A stretch of DNA of 64,000 bases from Channallabes apus. Taxonomy: Eukaryota > Chordata > Actinopteri > Siluriformes > Clariidae. The notes under the pieces are model-generated. The model made no database searches. It worked only from the letters and a program-made list of their open reading frames with translations, and was not told the origin of the DNA. The stretch is from positions 38,815,756 to 38,879,755 of the forward strand of contig CM060108.1 in NCBI GenBank assembly GCA_030522415.1. Direction: 5' to 3'. Position 1 is the first letter of the stretch; every line of letters begins with the position of its first letter. Shown piece by piece: positions 33,381 to 47,500 of the stretch. The position numbers and the translations under genes are program-made.

Positions 33381-33575
33381 TTAATGGCTGCTGCTTGGAA
33401 ATGCCGGCTATTCAACCCGCGACCTTATACACGCGAAGCATTGTTTTTTTCGGGATCTCACCAGGACATTTACAATGGTTCATTTGTAGTAACATACGTC
33501 TATAGCACAGGCGTTTAGTCAAACATATTTATACCGATCTTTTGCTGTTAATGAACAGAGACCTTTCTGACAGAC

Positions 33576-33578
<3 letters not shown>

Positions 33579-33611
<33 letters not shown>

Positions 33612-33678
33612 AGTCATATAGATGCCGGGAATAGGACATCATACAAGCGAAGCATTGTGTGTGTGTGTGTGTGTGTGT
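33579..33678. repeat. Two (TG)n tracts
   Basis: TG runs at about 33579-33606 and 33656-33678. Confidence 0.9.
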
Positions 33679-33792
33679 TTGACTGAGTCTCTCCTGGTGT
33701 CAGAAAAGCTTACCGATGCATAGCGCACTCGCCTCGTTACTAAACGAACTTTAGAAAAACTTTATAAATATGTAGTGCAAAAAAAAGCATGT

Positions 33793-33863
33793 ACCTTAAG
33801 CAGGAATCGAACCCGGGTCTCCCACGTGAAAGCGCCAAATCCTAACCACTAGACCACCGCACT
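33793..33863 (-). pseudogene. Second tRNA-Glu-like pseudogene
   Basis: Minus-strand TGGTCTAGTGGTTAGGATTT, GGCGCTTTCAC (anticodon position TTC, Glu) and CCCGGGTTCGATTCCTGC. The D arm and B box are close to tRNA-Glu, but the acceptor arms do not pair and the T stem has two mismatches. It lies 483 bp from the first copy in the same orientation. Confidence 0.65.
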
Positions 33864-33899
33864 ACTGCAACAAACAGCACACCACACTCATGTAGGCGC

Positions 33900-34364
33900 C
33901 ATTTTGCTCCAGTGTAGAAAAACAATGGCAGACGGCTCTTTTTTTCACTCGGGGCGGGTCTTTGCTAAAACACCAGTGTCAATCAACTGTAGTAGGAGCG
34001 GCCTCTGTCGGTGTGACTTCAGCTGTGACAGGCTTTTGAAAACGGGCTGATTTCAGAAGGGGCATCTTATATTATTAAATTAAAAGAAAATCGCTGGGCG
34101 GCTCTTTATCACTGTAGAGTGGTTGTGTACACACTCTCCTAACACACAATGCAGTCCAAACAGCTTGAAAAAGTCCATGTAGCACCGTAGGTGCCCTTTA
34201 AGTGAGAGACACCAGAGTACTGCAGACGTCTTTGTGACTCTTTGTCCAGTCGGATCCAGCAGGTTTTGAAGAATGAAGAACTTCATATTAAATACTGACT
34301 TTTGTGAGAAATTTCATCCCAGTGAGATTAAACACAAACCAGTAGCAGTGAAAACTAGAACAAA
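33900..34364. other. Unclassified repeat-like stretch before LINE
   Basis: CpG-containing sequence such as CGGGGCGGGTCTTTGCTAAA and AGCACCGTAGGTGCCCTTTAAG has the look of a non-autonomous DNA element end. Similar wording occurs at 54840-55200 (GGGGCACTTTAAG). No terminal pair could be fixed. Confidence 0.4.
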
Positions 34365-36199
34365 GGCTGAAGCAAAACAACACGAGAGAGGTGTGGAGGG
34401 GCATGAGGAGCATCACTGGCTATAAGACAAGCAGCCAGGCTATTGAGGGGAATAGGGAACGTGCAAACGACCTCAACACTTTCTTCAATAGATTTGATGT
34501 TCCTATGTCTCACACTCCCCCCGACTTCAACCCAAATCCACACATTCCTGCTCCTATGTCCTCCCCTACACAGAGAACAGTCACAGTCACTACTCCTGCA
34601 CTCCCAGCAATCAACATCTCAGTGGATCAGGTTAAACATGGCCTGAGTAAGATCAGCCCTACAAAAGCTGTAGGTCCGGATAAGATCAATCCGAGAGTCC
34701 TGAAATCCTGTGCTCCCCAACTATGTGGTGTCCTCCAGTACCTCTTTAGCCTGAGTCTGTCTCTTCAGAAAGTCCCTGCACTGTGGAAAACATCATGCAT
34801 TGTGCCGGTACCCAAAACACCACGTCCTTGTGCCCAGAACGATTACAGGCCGGTTGCTTTAACATCGCACATTATGAAGGTGTTTGAGAGACTGATCCTG
34901 GATACACTTCGTCCCCTGGTGAAGTCCTCTCTGGACCCTCTTCAGTTTGCCTATCAGCCGTTCATGGGTGTTGATGACGCCATAATACACCTGCTACATC
35001 GCACCTACTCTCACCTTGACAAGCCTAGGACCTCCGTAAGGATGATGTTCTTTGACTTCTCCAGTGCCTTCAACACCATCCAACCAGCAGTACTGGGGGA
35101 GAAATTAAGGAACATAAACATTGACACCCGCTTGGTTTCCTGGATCATGGACTACCTGACCTGTTGCCCCCAGTATGTCCGACTAAAGAACTGTGTGTCA
35201 GAGACTTTGATCTGCAGCACTGGAGCTCCCCAGGGGACGGTACTATCTCCGTTTCTTTTCACCCTCTATACATCCGACTTTAGATATAACTCAGAGTCAT
35301 GCCACCTGCAGAAGTTCTCTGACGACTCTGTGGTTGTTGGGTGTATAGAGGAGGGTGACACCTCGGAGTACCAGTCTGTTGTGGATGACTTCGTTTCCTG
35401 GTGTGAGCGTAATCACCTACAACTCAACATCAGGAAAACAAAGGAGATGGTGGTAGACTTTAGGAGAAGCAAGACCCCTGTGACTCCTATATCTGTCAAG
35501 GGGGAGATAGTGGACATTGTCTCCGATTACAAATATCTGGGAGTTTATCTGGACAACAAACTTGACTGGTCACTCAACACAACGGCACTCTACAAGAAAG
35601 GTCAGAGTCGATTGTACTTTCTTCGAAGGCTCAGGTCTTTTAACGTCTGTAATACCATTCTACGGATGTTCTATGAGACCGTTGTGGCGAGTGTCATTTT
35701 TTACGCTGTGGTCTGTTGGGGTGGTAACATTAAGGTGTCTGATAAGAACAAACTGGACAAGTCAATTAAAAAGGCTGGATCTGTGCTAGGCATGGAGCTT
35801 GACTCGGTGGATGTAGTAGCAAAGAGGAGGATTCTGTCCAAAGTACAATCCATTGTGAACAATCCTTCTCACCCGCTATACAGTGTTTTGGCTGAACAGA
35901 GGAGCAGTTTCAGCCAGAGACTGATTACTATCAAGTGTTCCACCGAGCGTCACAGGAGATCCTTTCTCCCAACGGCCATAAAACTTTACAACTCTTCTCT
36001 GTAACTCATACACACATGTATGTGGATTTTTTCACTGACTGGTATACAACAGGACACTAATACTTACCCATTTTTTTTTTATATTATTATTTATTACCTT
36101 TATTACCTTCCTTAGTTAAACAACTGTGAGCACCTGTAACCGAGCATAAGCAATTTCCCTTTGGGATTAATAAAGTTCTTTGAATCATGAATCTTGAAT
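34365..36199 (+). mobile_element. Rex-type LINE, 5'-truncated
   Basis: The long frame 34391-36004 (537 codons) encodes a reverse transcriptase: VGPDKINPRVLKSC, NDYRPVALTSHIMKVFERLI, MMFFDFSSAFNTI (motif A), GAPQGTVLSPFLFTLYTSD (motif B), KFSDDSVVVG (motif C, with FSDD in place of YADD), LNIRKTKEMVVDFR, and the C-terminal LYFLRRLRSF and YNSSL. The endonuclease is missing at the 5' side. The 3' end has AATAAAG and the short repeat TTTGAATCATGAATCTTGAA. The style matches Rex1/Babar-like CR1-group LINEs of fish. The frame is intact, so insertion is fairly recent. Confidence 0.85.
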
Positions 36200-36504
36200 A
36201 AGAGCGACTCATTTAAAGCAACATCAACACTTAGTGTCACAATAAACCAGCTGCTCCAGAGACACAGAGTTTTATTCACATAACAGGAAAATCAGCAGGA
36301 ACAAGACTGTAGATCAGAATTAAGTACATTTACTAAGAGACACTTTCACACAGGATTATGTGAAAATATTATAAATACATTTAAAAATCCAGTCATGCAG
36401 CTAAGAACATTCACTAAGAACTGAGATCAAATTACAGAGAAAATAAACATCACTACTACAAACACACCTTATTAACAGCTCTATACCTGCAGTACATACT
36501 CATG

Positions 36505-36555
<51 letters not shown>

Positions 36556-36591
36556 AAAACTATTCAGTTGTTAATTTTTTTTTAAATAAAG
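36200..36591. other. 3' flank of butyrophilin-like gene
   Basis: Holds a (CA)n tract (36513-36552). No exon found. Confidence 0.5.
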
Positions 36592-36717
36592 AGCTGAAAT
36601 TCAGACTGCAAAATTCAACACGAAACACATTCTGGTGTAACATGCGGGTTACTCAGGGGTAGACAAAACTAATCGAGCCTGGAGCGCGTCTCCGGTTATT
36701 ACATGCACCCCTTCTGT

Positions 36718-36755
<38 letters not shown>

Positions 36756-37766
36756 TTTTTAATCTTCATTCAGAATACATCTGTGATTAAAAAAAACTTT
36801 ATAAAGGGGTTAAATTAATTTTCTTTATGCAAGACAAACAAATAAAATAAACAGGTATGAACATTAATAAAGTGTAAAATGTGTACAAACTGTAGAAAAG
36901 TAACTACAATATATTTCTGAAATGAAGCAGAAAAAGTTATTTATTTATTCTGACGTTTACCAGATGATTAAATCTGTGAGGTGAAAATTCACTGGGTGTT
37001 AAATACAGGAGAGATGATCAGTGGAGCTGCATTTTTACCTCCTTCATTTAACCCAGGATGAAAGTACGGATAGAGTTTCTGAGTGAAAGTCTGAGCAGTG
37101 AAAGAGTAGATATGAGATCTGGAGTTCACATCATGAAAGGAGACCAGACCCTCATCATAATCCACAAACACCCCCACCTTCTCCACCTTCTCTCTCAGTG
37201 TCAGGGGGACAGCGGGACTAGCAAGAGCTTCATAACGATTCCCTTCCAACAGTCTCACAGTCCAGACTCCATCCTGAGGTCTCCGTGTAATCACCCCCTT
37301 CCTGTTAATGTTCTCTCTCACCACTCCTAATCTCCACCATGTTTTCCCGCTGACCTGAACCTCATAATAAAATCTCCCTGAGGAGAAACTCTGCTTTCCT
37401 ACAACACAGAAAGAACGATTAAACCTCTGTGGTGTATCAGGGAGATTCTGTTCCTCGTCTCCTTTTCTCACTTCTTTTCCATCAGCAGACAGGATGAGAT
37501 GTGGATTTGCTGTATCAGGATCCAGAGTCACATCCACTGAGAGAAACACAGAGTCAGATGTGAGTTTCAGGTAAAATACATTAAATCATCATCAGTGGAT
37601 CAGATTCATTAGGATTTATAAGAGGATTTGTAGAAGATTAAAGAATGAAACATTTAAATACTCGTACATCGCGCTCCAGGTTCGATTAGTTTTGCCTGGC
37701 TCTGAGGAACCCGGATGTTACACTGGAATGTGTTTCATGATGAATTTTGCAGCCTGAATTTGAGCT
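36592..37766. repeat. Inverted-repeat pair bracketing the PRY-SPRY exon
   Basis: The 97-bp arm 36592-36688 is the reverse complement of 37670-37766 at 84 of 97 positions by hand alignment, without gaps (e.g. AAAACTAATCG and CTGGAGCGCG on one side, their complements on the other). The enclosed segment contains the 548-nt terminal exon, 3' UTR sequence and a (TC)n(AC)n tract near 36719-36757. No clear target duplication was found at the outer edges. Confidence 0.8.
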
Positions 37767-38308
37767 GAAAATAAAACCTGAACACAGACTTCTGGAAATA
37801 TGATAAGTGAATTATTGAAGATGAATATCTTTGTGAAGACTAAATAAATAAAATAAATAAATGAATAAGTAAATACATTTCCAGGATGTTAATTTAAGAT
37901 AAATAAATACAGATGTGTGATGTTAATTTTGTGTCTCAGTATTTTAAATATTATGCACTGTAGTTTTTTTGTTATTAAGAATTCAATAGGTTTTGTTTAT
38001 TTTATTTTATTTTATTTTATTTTTTTTTCTCCCAAACACTGACAAGCAGAACTCCTTACATGAGAAAATGTCCGAATCATTCTCTGAGACGACTCGTTCT
38101 TCTCACGTTAAAGTCACGTTAAAGACTTTATAAAAGAACGAATCGTTCATGAACGACCGTCACTACTTATCATCATTTATTTTATTTATTTACAGTCTGT
38201 AGTTACTGCAGCTTTTTACTTACTGTAATAAACAATCAGCCACTCTTGTATAGCGATAGAACCGCACCAGTATCAGTTTCCCATCAGTTTTCAATATTAG
38301 TTTCATTC

Positions 38309-38341
<33 letters not shown>

Positions 38342-38404
38342 AGAGTTTTAATCACAACAGAGTGAACTGTAAAAATCCATCTCCTGCAACACTACACTCC
38401 AGGT

Positions 38405-38457
<53 letters not shown>

Positions 38458-41400
38458 AAGGTTCTGAAGCAGGTTAAGCTAAGCAGTAGGACCCGACAGT
38501 GTTTTACCCGCAGTACTAAAAGCCTGTGCTGAGTAACTGGCAGGTGTGAACACAGACATCTTTAACTCGTCTCTCACACAAGCAGTCGTCCCACATTTAT
38601 TCAAGTCTGCCATCATCATACCAGTGCCAATAAAACACAGACACATCTACTCTGAATGATTTCAGGCCAGTGGCACTTACACGGTTTGCCATGAAGAGTC
38701 TAGAAAAACTAACCGTTACATATTAACTCCATGATCCCAGATACCAGCGACCCGTTTCAGTTCACCTACAGTCCCAATAGTTGAGTGGACTCCATCATCT
38801 GGACTACAGCAGAACATACGTGAGGATGCTCTTCCTAGACTATAGTTCTGCCTTCAATACCATCCACCTGGGAAAGCTGTTTGTGAAGCTGATGGACCTG
38901 AGAGTTTCAACTCCCACTTGTAATTGTATTCTGGACTTTCTCATGGACAGAGCACAGGTTATGAGGATGAGAGACAAGGCCTCCAACGTCCAATGTTTAG
39001 TGGGATATTACCATCTCAGGGAGTTTTTCCTTGCCACTGTCACCCTCGGCTTGCTCACCAGGGACTATCTGACCATTTGATTCATACACATTCACATTCC
39101 ATACAAACTTCAATAATTCTTTTAATTGTGTAAAGTTCATGTATCTGGCATAAGACTGAGTAACTATCCTCCACATATTTATTATCAAAGAACAAATGTG
39201 CAAAATAAAACTGTGACATCAAAGGTCCAATTAAACCTTTGAGACAAAGTGCAATTTGTAAATCTAAAGACGTGCAGTAATTACACATCTGGGGATCGTG
39301 TTTAAAACTCCACTACACTGCTAGATAATTGTTATAGTGTATTATAGTCTGATAGCTTTAATCCTTCTATTATTTATTCGTGTCTTATTTTTGTACTGAA
39401 TGTTTATTCCATTTTTATTTTTATTATATACAAACCGGATTCCAAAAAAGTTGGGACACTAAACAAATTGTGAATTAAAACTGAATGCAATGATGTGGAG
39501 ATGGCAAATGTCAATATTTTATTCAGAATAGAACATAAATCACGGAACAAAAGTTTAAACTGAGAAAATGTATCATTTTAAGGGAAAAATATGGTGAATC
39601 AAAATGTCATGGTGTCAACAAATCCCAAAAAAGTTGGGACAAGGCCATTTTCACCACTGTGTGGCATCTCCCCTTCTTCTTACAACACTCAACAGACGTC
39701 TGGGGACCGAGGAGACCAGTTTCTCAAGTTTAGAAATAGGAATGCTCTCCCATTCTTGTCTAATACAGGCCTCTAACTGTTCAATCGTCTTGGGCCTTCT
39801 TTGTCGCACCTTCCTCTTTATGATGCACCAAATGTTCTCTATAGGGGAAAGATCTGGACTGCAGACTGGACATTTCAGTACCCGGATCCTTCTCCTACGC
39901 AGCCATGATGTTGTGATTGATGCAGAATGTGGTCTGGCATTATCTTGTTGAAAAATGAAAGAAATGACGTCTGGATTGGAGCATATGTTGTTCTAGAACC
40001 TGAATATATTTTTCTGCATTGATGGTGCCTTTCCAGACATGCAAGCTGCCCATGCCACACGCACTCATGCAACCCCATACCATCAGAGATGCAGGCTTCT
40101 GAACTGAGCGTTGATAACAACTTGGGTTGTCCTTGTCCTCTTTGGTCCGGATGATATGGCGTCCCACATTTCCAACAAGGACTTCGAATCGTGACTCGTC
40201 TGACCACAGAACAGTCTTCCATTTTGCCACACTCCATTTTAAATGATCCCTGGCCCAATGAAAATGCCTGTGCTTGTGGATCTTGCTTAGAAATGGCTTC
40301 TTCTTTGCACTGTAGAGTTTCAGCTGGCAACGGCGGATGGCACGGTGGATTGTGTTCACTGACAATGGTTTCTGGAAGTATTCCTGAGCCCATTCTGTGA
40401 TTTCCTTTACAGTAGCATTCCTGTTTGTGGTGCAGTGTCGTTTAAGGGCCCGGAGATCACGGGCATCCAGTATGGTTTTACGCCCTTGACCCTTACGCAC
40501 AGAGATTGTTCCAGATTCTCTGAATCTTCGGATGATATTATGCACAGTTGATGATGATAACTGCCAAGTCTTTGCAATTTTTCGCTGGGTAACACCTTTC
40601 TGATATTGCTCCACTATCTTTCTGCGCAACATTGTGGGAATTGGTGATCCTCTACCCATCTTGGCTTCTGAGAGACACTGCCACTCTGAGAAGCTCTTTT
40701 TATACCCAATCATGTTGCCAATTAACCTAATTACTGTTAATTGGTCTTCCAGCTCTTCGTTATGCTCAAATTTACTTTTTCCAGCCTCTTATTGCTGCTT
40801 GTCCCAACTTTTTTGGGATTTGTTGACACCGTGAAATTTGGAATCAACATATTTTTCCTTTAAAATGATACATTTTCTCAGATTAAACTTTTGATCTGTC
40901 ATCTATGTTCTATTCTGAATAAAATATTGACATTTGCCATCTCCACAGTTTTTATTCACAATTTGTTTAGTGTCCCAACTTTTTTGGAATCCGGTTTGTA
41001 TATTTGTTTGTTTTTATTTGACTCAGAGAGTTGGATTTTCTAAAAACTATTTAATGCAGTCATACTGTATGTACAAATGGCAAATTAAAGTCTCTTAAAG
41101 TTGTATGATGTTATATAATTTGTCTGATAGATGAAGGTGAAATATCACAACACTATACACTTACACACTCCAAAAACACTCACTGCAGAATAAACAATTC
41201 AATATCTCTCTCTCTATCTCTCATGGGGGCCTGACAGGGTGTCAATCCATAGCAGATCATAAACAAATCAATAATTTGCTAATAAAAAGAACAAGTCTAA
41301 TGAAAAAAGAATCATAATTTAAATTTTAAATGCTCTGTGTGAGACTTTTGGCAGTGAAGCTTTTTACTCACTATGGCTGTAGAAGAGAAGAAAGAAAATC

Positions 41401-44400
41401 ATGTATAGTTTTATACACACACTAATAGATTCACCTGATTAACACTTAGTGTAATAAAAGTCTGCTTATTGCCTGTGTTTATAAATTCCACCATCTACTG
41501 CTGGGGTCTTGCTGCAGGGTCCCAACTTTGGGAAACTTTACTCAGTAGGGTCTCTATGCTTTCTGATGTGGCTGCCCATCCTGCCCTCTGTGCCAAGACG
41601 ATGCCCCAGTGTGTCACACACTTTACTGGTTCCTCCATTGTGGGCTATTGACCATGATGCTTCCTCTGCCTCTTCCACCAGGTCCAGTCTTCCTGACTTA
41701 AAGAAGGTGGCATTCCTCACACACATCACTTGTTATTAAAGTGAGTCTCACTTCATTCACTTCAGCATGCCGGTTGAGGGAAGGTCCCGGGGTATCGCAG
41801 ATTGTGTACACTAACATCTACTTGAAGCCATAAGTGAGAGTTGAGAAAGTTATGGAAGAACTATCATTATGTGCCTCATCATAGACAAGTGACAAGTGCA
41901 TCCATGAGAGGAACAACTTCCCATAACAAACTAATACAGGATCAGTCTGCACATTTACTCACTTCCTGTTTTAGCATTTGGAAGATAATATTAAAACGCG
42001 ATCGAAAGTCACTATTGTAGTGTTTATGTTTAGATTATTGACCACAAAGTTCCAGAAATGTGTGTTTTTATGTTACAATATAAGGAATGAGCTTCATTTA
42101 ATTATCCAATTAATAAATTTGTTCGGGCTGCATATGAAGGAATAGAGTTATGATTCGTTTTTTTTTTTCTAAATGGTTTTAGGGTTTAAATTTGTAATGA
42201 AATTTTTAAAATTATATTGAGTCAGAATATTTATAGATTTTTGATACTTGCAGAATCGCAATACAAATTCGATTGACGCCTAAGTTTCGTGATAATATTG
42301 TATCAGATGGACCCTGATGATTCCTGTCTCTATTAGATGGCGAGTTGTTGTGATAACCCTGATCTCACAGCAGAGTGGAGGGACGGTGGCTCACAAAAAC
42401 AGTGTAGCGCGTCCTCTCTCACTCCGTCATGGTGTGTAGTGTGAGGTGAACACTGAGGCCTTAATGGAGCAGCTGTTACTGTCAGTAGGAGAAAGTGTGG
42501 GGTAAGAAAACGTTGTGTCAGGATCACAGATGGTCGAGGGGTAACTCAGCTGATTGAAAACAGAATAAAGGTAAGTGGAGAGTTTTATTCTGTTATTCTA
42601 TCATTTCTATCTGTTATCGCCCAAATGAGGATGGGTTCCCTGTTGAGTCTGGTTCCTCTCAAGGTTTCTTCGTATTACCATCTCAGGGAGTTTTTCCTTG
42701 CCACCGTCGCCGTCACCCTTGGCTTGCTCATCAGAGAAATTTCATTCATTCGTCTCATTATTATTATCTGCACATTTTTCTCACACATACACACTTCCAA
42801 TTATTTTCTTTTCTATAATAATAATTATTATTATTATTTTATTTTTTTTGTTAAATTTCTTTAATTTTTGTGAAGCTGCTTTGAGACAATGACCATTGTT
42901 AAAAGCGCTATATAAATAAAATTGAATTGAATTGAATTGAATACAACAACAATGAAAGTTACAATGCCGAACATTGCCCTGTTTATCTCTAATGAGGAAG
43001 TCGAGCGAGCGCTGTCTCAATTTGGTAAACTAGTGAGCAACATGAGAGTGGTCTCTCTAAACTGTAAAAACCCCCCACTGGAGCATGTCGTCTCCTTCAG
43101 GTGTACAGTGTTCATGTTTCTGAACAGACTCACTCGACATATTTGTTTGAAAACCTTCATATAGAATAAAGCAGGCTGATGGCACTGACTAAATGCTCAG
43201 GTCGCTGATAAAATGCTCAGGTCTTTGGTAAAAGCCAGAATCATTGAGTTCACCTTCATTACTGGGACTCACAGAGTGCTAGAGTTCTGTCAGATGTGGC
43301 CACAGGGGGCGCCAGTCTCTCAGTGTTTCTCTACATCAGGTCTATCCTTGTAAATCTGACTGAGTATACGAGTTATTCTTTCACTTTATAAAGCCAAAAT
43401 CATTAATAAACCTAGCTGAGGTTACTCATTGTCAGGCTCCTTTTACTGACTAACCTCCCCCTCTGTGTCACCTGAACATTCACACTTTATGGTGCTGCAC
43501 TTTCCCTGACCAATGAGAATTGACTGAAGTAGAAACACTTTCACTGTCTGAGCTCTGATTGGTTAAACAGTTTTGGCGGCGTGCAGAGGAACTCCGATGA
43601 AGAGCACGAGCAGGATGAAGCTGAGCGTGCACACAGTTTTGTACATGAGAAAGGTAAATCCATGTATAAACAGGCTGAAGGTTCAATTTGTATGAAAGCA
43701 AAATAAATCTGTTCAAGAGTAAATAAACCTTTATAGTGGATCAGGAAAGAAACATCACGTTCCAGTTAACTTTACTCATCATTCTGGATCTACTGCTGTC
43801 GCCTGTAAACATCTCTCTCTGTCTCTGTCTCTCTCTTACACACACAAATATATTATTCTTACCTGCAGACTTCTTCATCTCCGTTAACTCTGTGAAACAA
43901 GTAATTACACCATGTTTATATTATGATTATATACTATAGGTCAGAAGTATAAACCAACATTATTAGAGAGTATTAATTTATCAAAAAAAGAAAAGAGGTT
44001 AGAGTTTGTTTTGCTGGTGGAAGAGTAAAATGATAAACTGTGACTAATCTTATAATCAGTTCCTCTTTTTATATATATATATGTAATTTTTCTACTCAGA
44101 TTTCTAATGCATTGAAATAAAAAGTATTTAGTTTTATAAATGTAGGTGTAATTACTTTGTTCTATCCTTCGTCTCTGTGGCCCTAAAAAGACGGAAAAGG
44201 TTGTTATTAGAGACTCGACTTAAAAACACATGTAGAATAACTTTTTAAACAACTTTCTTCAAGAGTGTGTGTTAAATAGAATAATTTAAATTAAAAATAT
44301 ATTTATATTCTATATTGTATAAACTGAAAAATGTGCTGTTTATCATATTTGTTTACTTGCATAAAGACAATAATATTATTATACAAATTAAATAAGTACA

Positions 44401-44481
44401 TAATTGTTTATTTACGTTAATATGAAACCTGATGTCACTATTTTCTCAAAGTGGTCTGAATTGACACACACACACACACAC

Positions 44482-44554
<73 letters not shown>

Positions 44555-47500
44555 TGGCTTGCAAAAGTATTCGGCCCCTTGAACTTTTCCACATTTTGTC
44601 ACATTACAGCCACAAACATGAATCAATTTTATTGGAATTCCACGTGAAAGACCAATACAAAGTGGTGTACACGCAAGAAGTGGAACGAAAATCATACATG
44701 ATTCCAAACATTTTTTACACATGAATAACTGCAAAGTGGGGTGTGCGTAATTATTCAGCCCCCTTTGGTCTGAGTGCAGTCAGTTGCCCATAGACATTGC
44801 CTGATGAGTGCTAATGACTAAATAGAGTGCACCTGTGTGTAATCTAATGTCAGTACAAATACAGCTGCTCTGTGACGGCCTCAGAGGTCGTCTAAGAGAA
44901 TTTTGGGAGCAACAACACCATGAAGTCCAAAGAACACACCAGACAGGTCAGGGATAAAGTTATTGAGAAATTTAAAGCAGGCTTAGGCTACAAAAAGATT
45001 TCCAAAGCCTTGAACATCCCACGGAGCCACTGTTCAAGCGATCATTCAGAAATGGAAGGAGTATGGCAGAACTGTAAACCTACCAAGACAAGGCCGTCCA
45101 CCTAAACTCACAGGCCGAACAAGGAGAGCGCTGATCAGAAATGCAGCCAAGAGGCCCATGGTGACTCTGGAACAGCTGCAGAGATCTACAGCTCAGGTGG
45201 GGGAATCTGTCCATAGGACAACTATTAGTCGTGCACTGCACAAAGTTGGCCTTTATGGAAGAGTGGCAAGAAGAAAAACACTGTTAACAGAAAACCATAA
45301 GAAGTCCCTTTTGCAGTTTGCCACAAGCCATGTGGGGGACACAGCAAACATGTGGAAGAAGGTGCTCTGGTCAGATGGGACCAAAATGGAACTTTTTGGC
45401 CAAAACGCTATGTGTGGTGGCAGCATCATGCTCTGGGGTGCTTCTCTTCAGCAGGGACAGGGAAGCTGGTCAGAGTTGATGGGAAGATGGATGGAGCCAA
45501 ATACAGGGCAATCTTGGAAGAAAACCTCTTGGAATCTGCAAAAGACTTGAGACTGGGGCGGAGGTTCACCTTCCAGCAGGACAACGACCCTAAACATAAA
45601 GCCAGGACAACAATGGAATGGTTTAAAACAAAACATATCCATGTGTTAGAATGGCCCAGTCAAAGCCCAGATCTAAATCCAATCGAGAATCTGTGGCGAG
45701 ATCTGAAAACTGCTGTTCACAAACGCTGTCCATCTAATCTGACTGAGCTGGAGCTGTTTTACAAAGAAGAATGGGCCAGGATTTCACTCTCTAGATGTGC
45801 AAAGCTGGTAGAGACATACCCTAAAAGACTGGCAGCTGTAATTGCAGCAAAAGGTGGTTCTACAAAGTATTGACTCAGGGGGCTGAATAATTACGCACAC
45901 CCCACTTTGCAGTTATTTATTCATAAAAATGTTTGGAATCATGTATGATTTTTGTTCCACTTCTCACGTGTACACCACTTTGTATTGGTCTTTCACGTGG
46001 AATTCCAATAAAATTGATTCATGTTTGTGTCTGTAATGTGGGGGCCGAATACTTTTGCAAGGCACTGTGTGTATACTGTATAAAGAAGAGACTCTGATCC
46101 TGTTGTTAAATTTCAGTTGTTTCTTTCCTGTTCAAACAGAAATTCTCTGGTTTAATGATGTACTGAAGATAAAATAAAATTGTTCTTACCTACAATCTTC
46201 TCCATCACTATAAACTCTGTGAAACATGTGATTAGGAAGTATATTAGTTCATCTATCAAAAACTATTATTTAAAATGATTTGTATTTCAATTTGATAGAT
46301 AAATCACTGCTATTAAAATAATAAAAAAATCTCCTCATTTTGCCATATTTTGCTTTTATTTTACCAGAATTGTGTTGAAAAAAAAATCAGTAATCACTTG
46401 TACAGTGACACTACAAATGTTTAATTAAAACATCTTATAAAGTTTAATAGACATGTTACAGTCTGTTGTGTGTTATTGGTGGTGATAAAGTTATTGTTGC
46501 TTATGTTGTGTTTAGATGTTCAGCTTTTAGTGTATAATTAGGGGTTAAAGAGGAGTTTGGAATGTGGATGATGTCTGACGGTGACACATTTGTTTACATC
46601 AGGGGCTGACGCTCAGAATAAAACATGTTCATGTACACCACAATTGGAATAGAAAAAATGTATTAAAGTAAATTTTACTGAAATGTACATCTTATTTCGT
46701 CAGAATAATGTGAGCTTTTGTGATTATTTTCACAATGTGCTCCAGGTTGAAGGTAAATTAAAAAGATTAAAAAGCTAAACAGACTGGCTGAACTCACAAG
46801 CTCCATGTTGCTGAATTGAGAATTATCTTATCATGAACACATTGCAGTGAGTTATATAACATTAATATATTATAGATAGTTAATATATATAGAGTAGTGT
46901 ATGATACATATAAACAGATTATAAGCAAAATACTGAAATACACTTGTATAGACAATAACATTCATTGCATGTAAAAGGTTTTTGTATCTTCCTTTAGAGA
47001 AAGACTGTTGAAGATGAAACATGATTGCCTTCTTGTCTAACGAGATCTTGTTACTGTGGGTTGCTAATCCTAATCTCCATCACACTGAAGTAACAGCAAG
47101 GGGGAAAAAAAAAATTCCCTCTCCCAAGTTTATGACATCACTGGTCCAGATGATTGCGGGACACATTAGCCCCTACAGTAAGTATCATGTATACTATATG
47201 GTGAAAGGTTTGTGGATACCTAAGCATCAAACACACATGTGGGTCTTCCCCAAACTGTAACCACACATTCAGAAGTACACAATTCTCTAGGATGTCTATT
47301 TATGCTCTAGCTATAAGATTTGAATAATTAGCAAACAAAGTGTTTTAAGCCTGTTCCAGTCAAACCTGAACACAGTAACGCTGTGGTGGTTAAATGACCA
47401 CAAATTCATAGAGTCACACTGCAACATTTCATGTAAAGCATCCTAAAGAGTGAAGATTATAATAACAGCAGAGAAGGAATAAATATGGAATGGAGTGCTC

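Noticed and set aside
33310..33863. Functional tRNA-Glu genes
   Set aside because: Acceptor, T or anticodon stems fail to pair in each.
41376..41380. Possible 5-nt exon (CTACAG|CCATA|GTGAGT on minus)
   Set aside because: Would break the phase-1 chain of the butyrophilin-like gene, which is already in frame without it.
44412..44734. ORFs rich in repeated Ile-Tyr or Val-Cys
   Set aside because: Translations of the CA/TA microsatellite.
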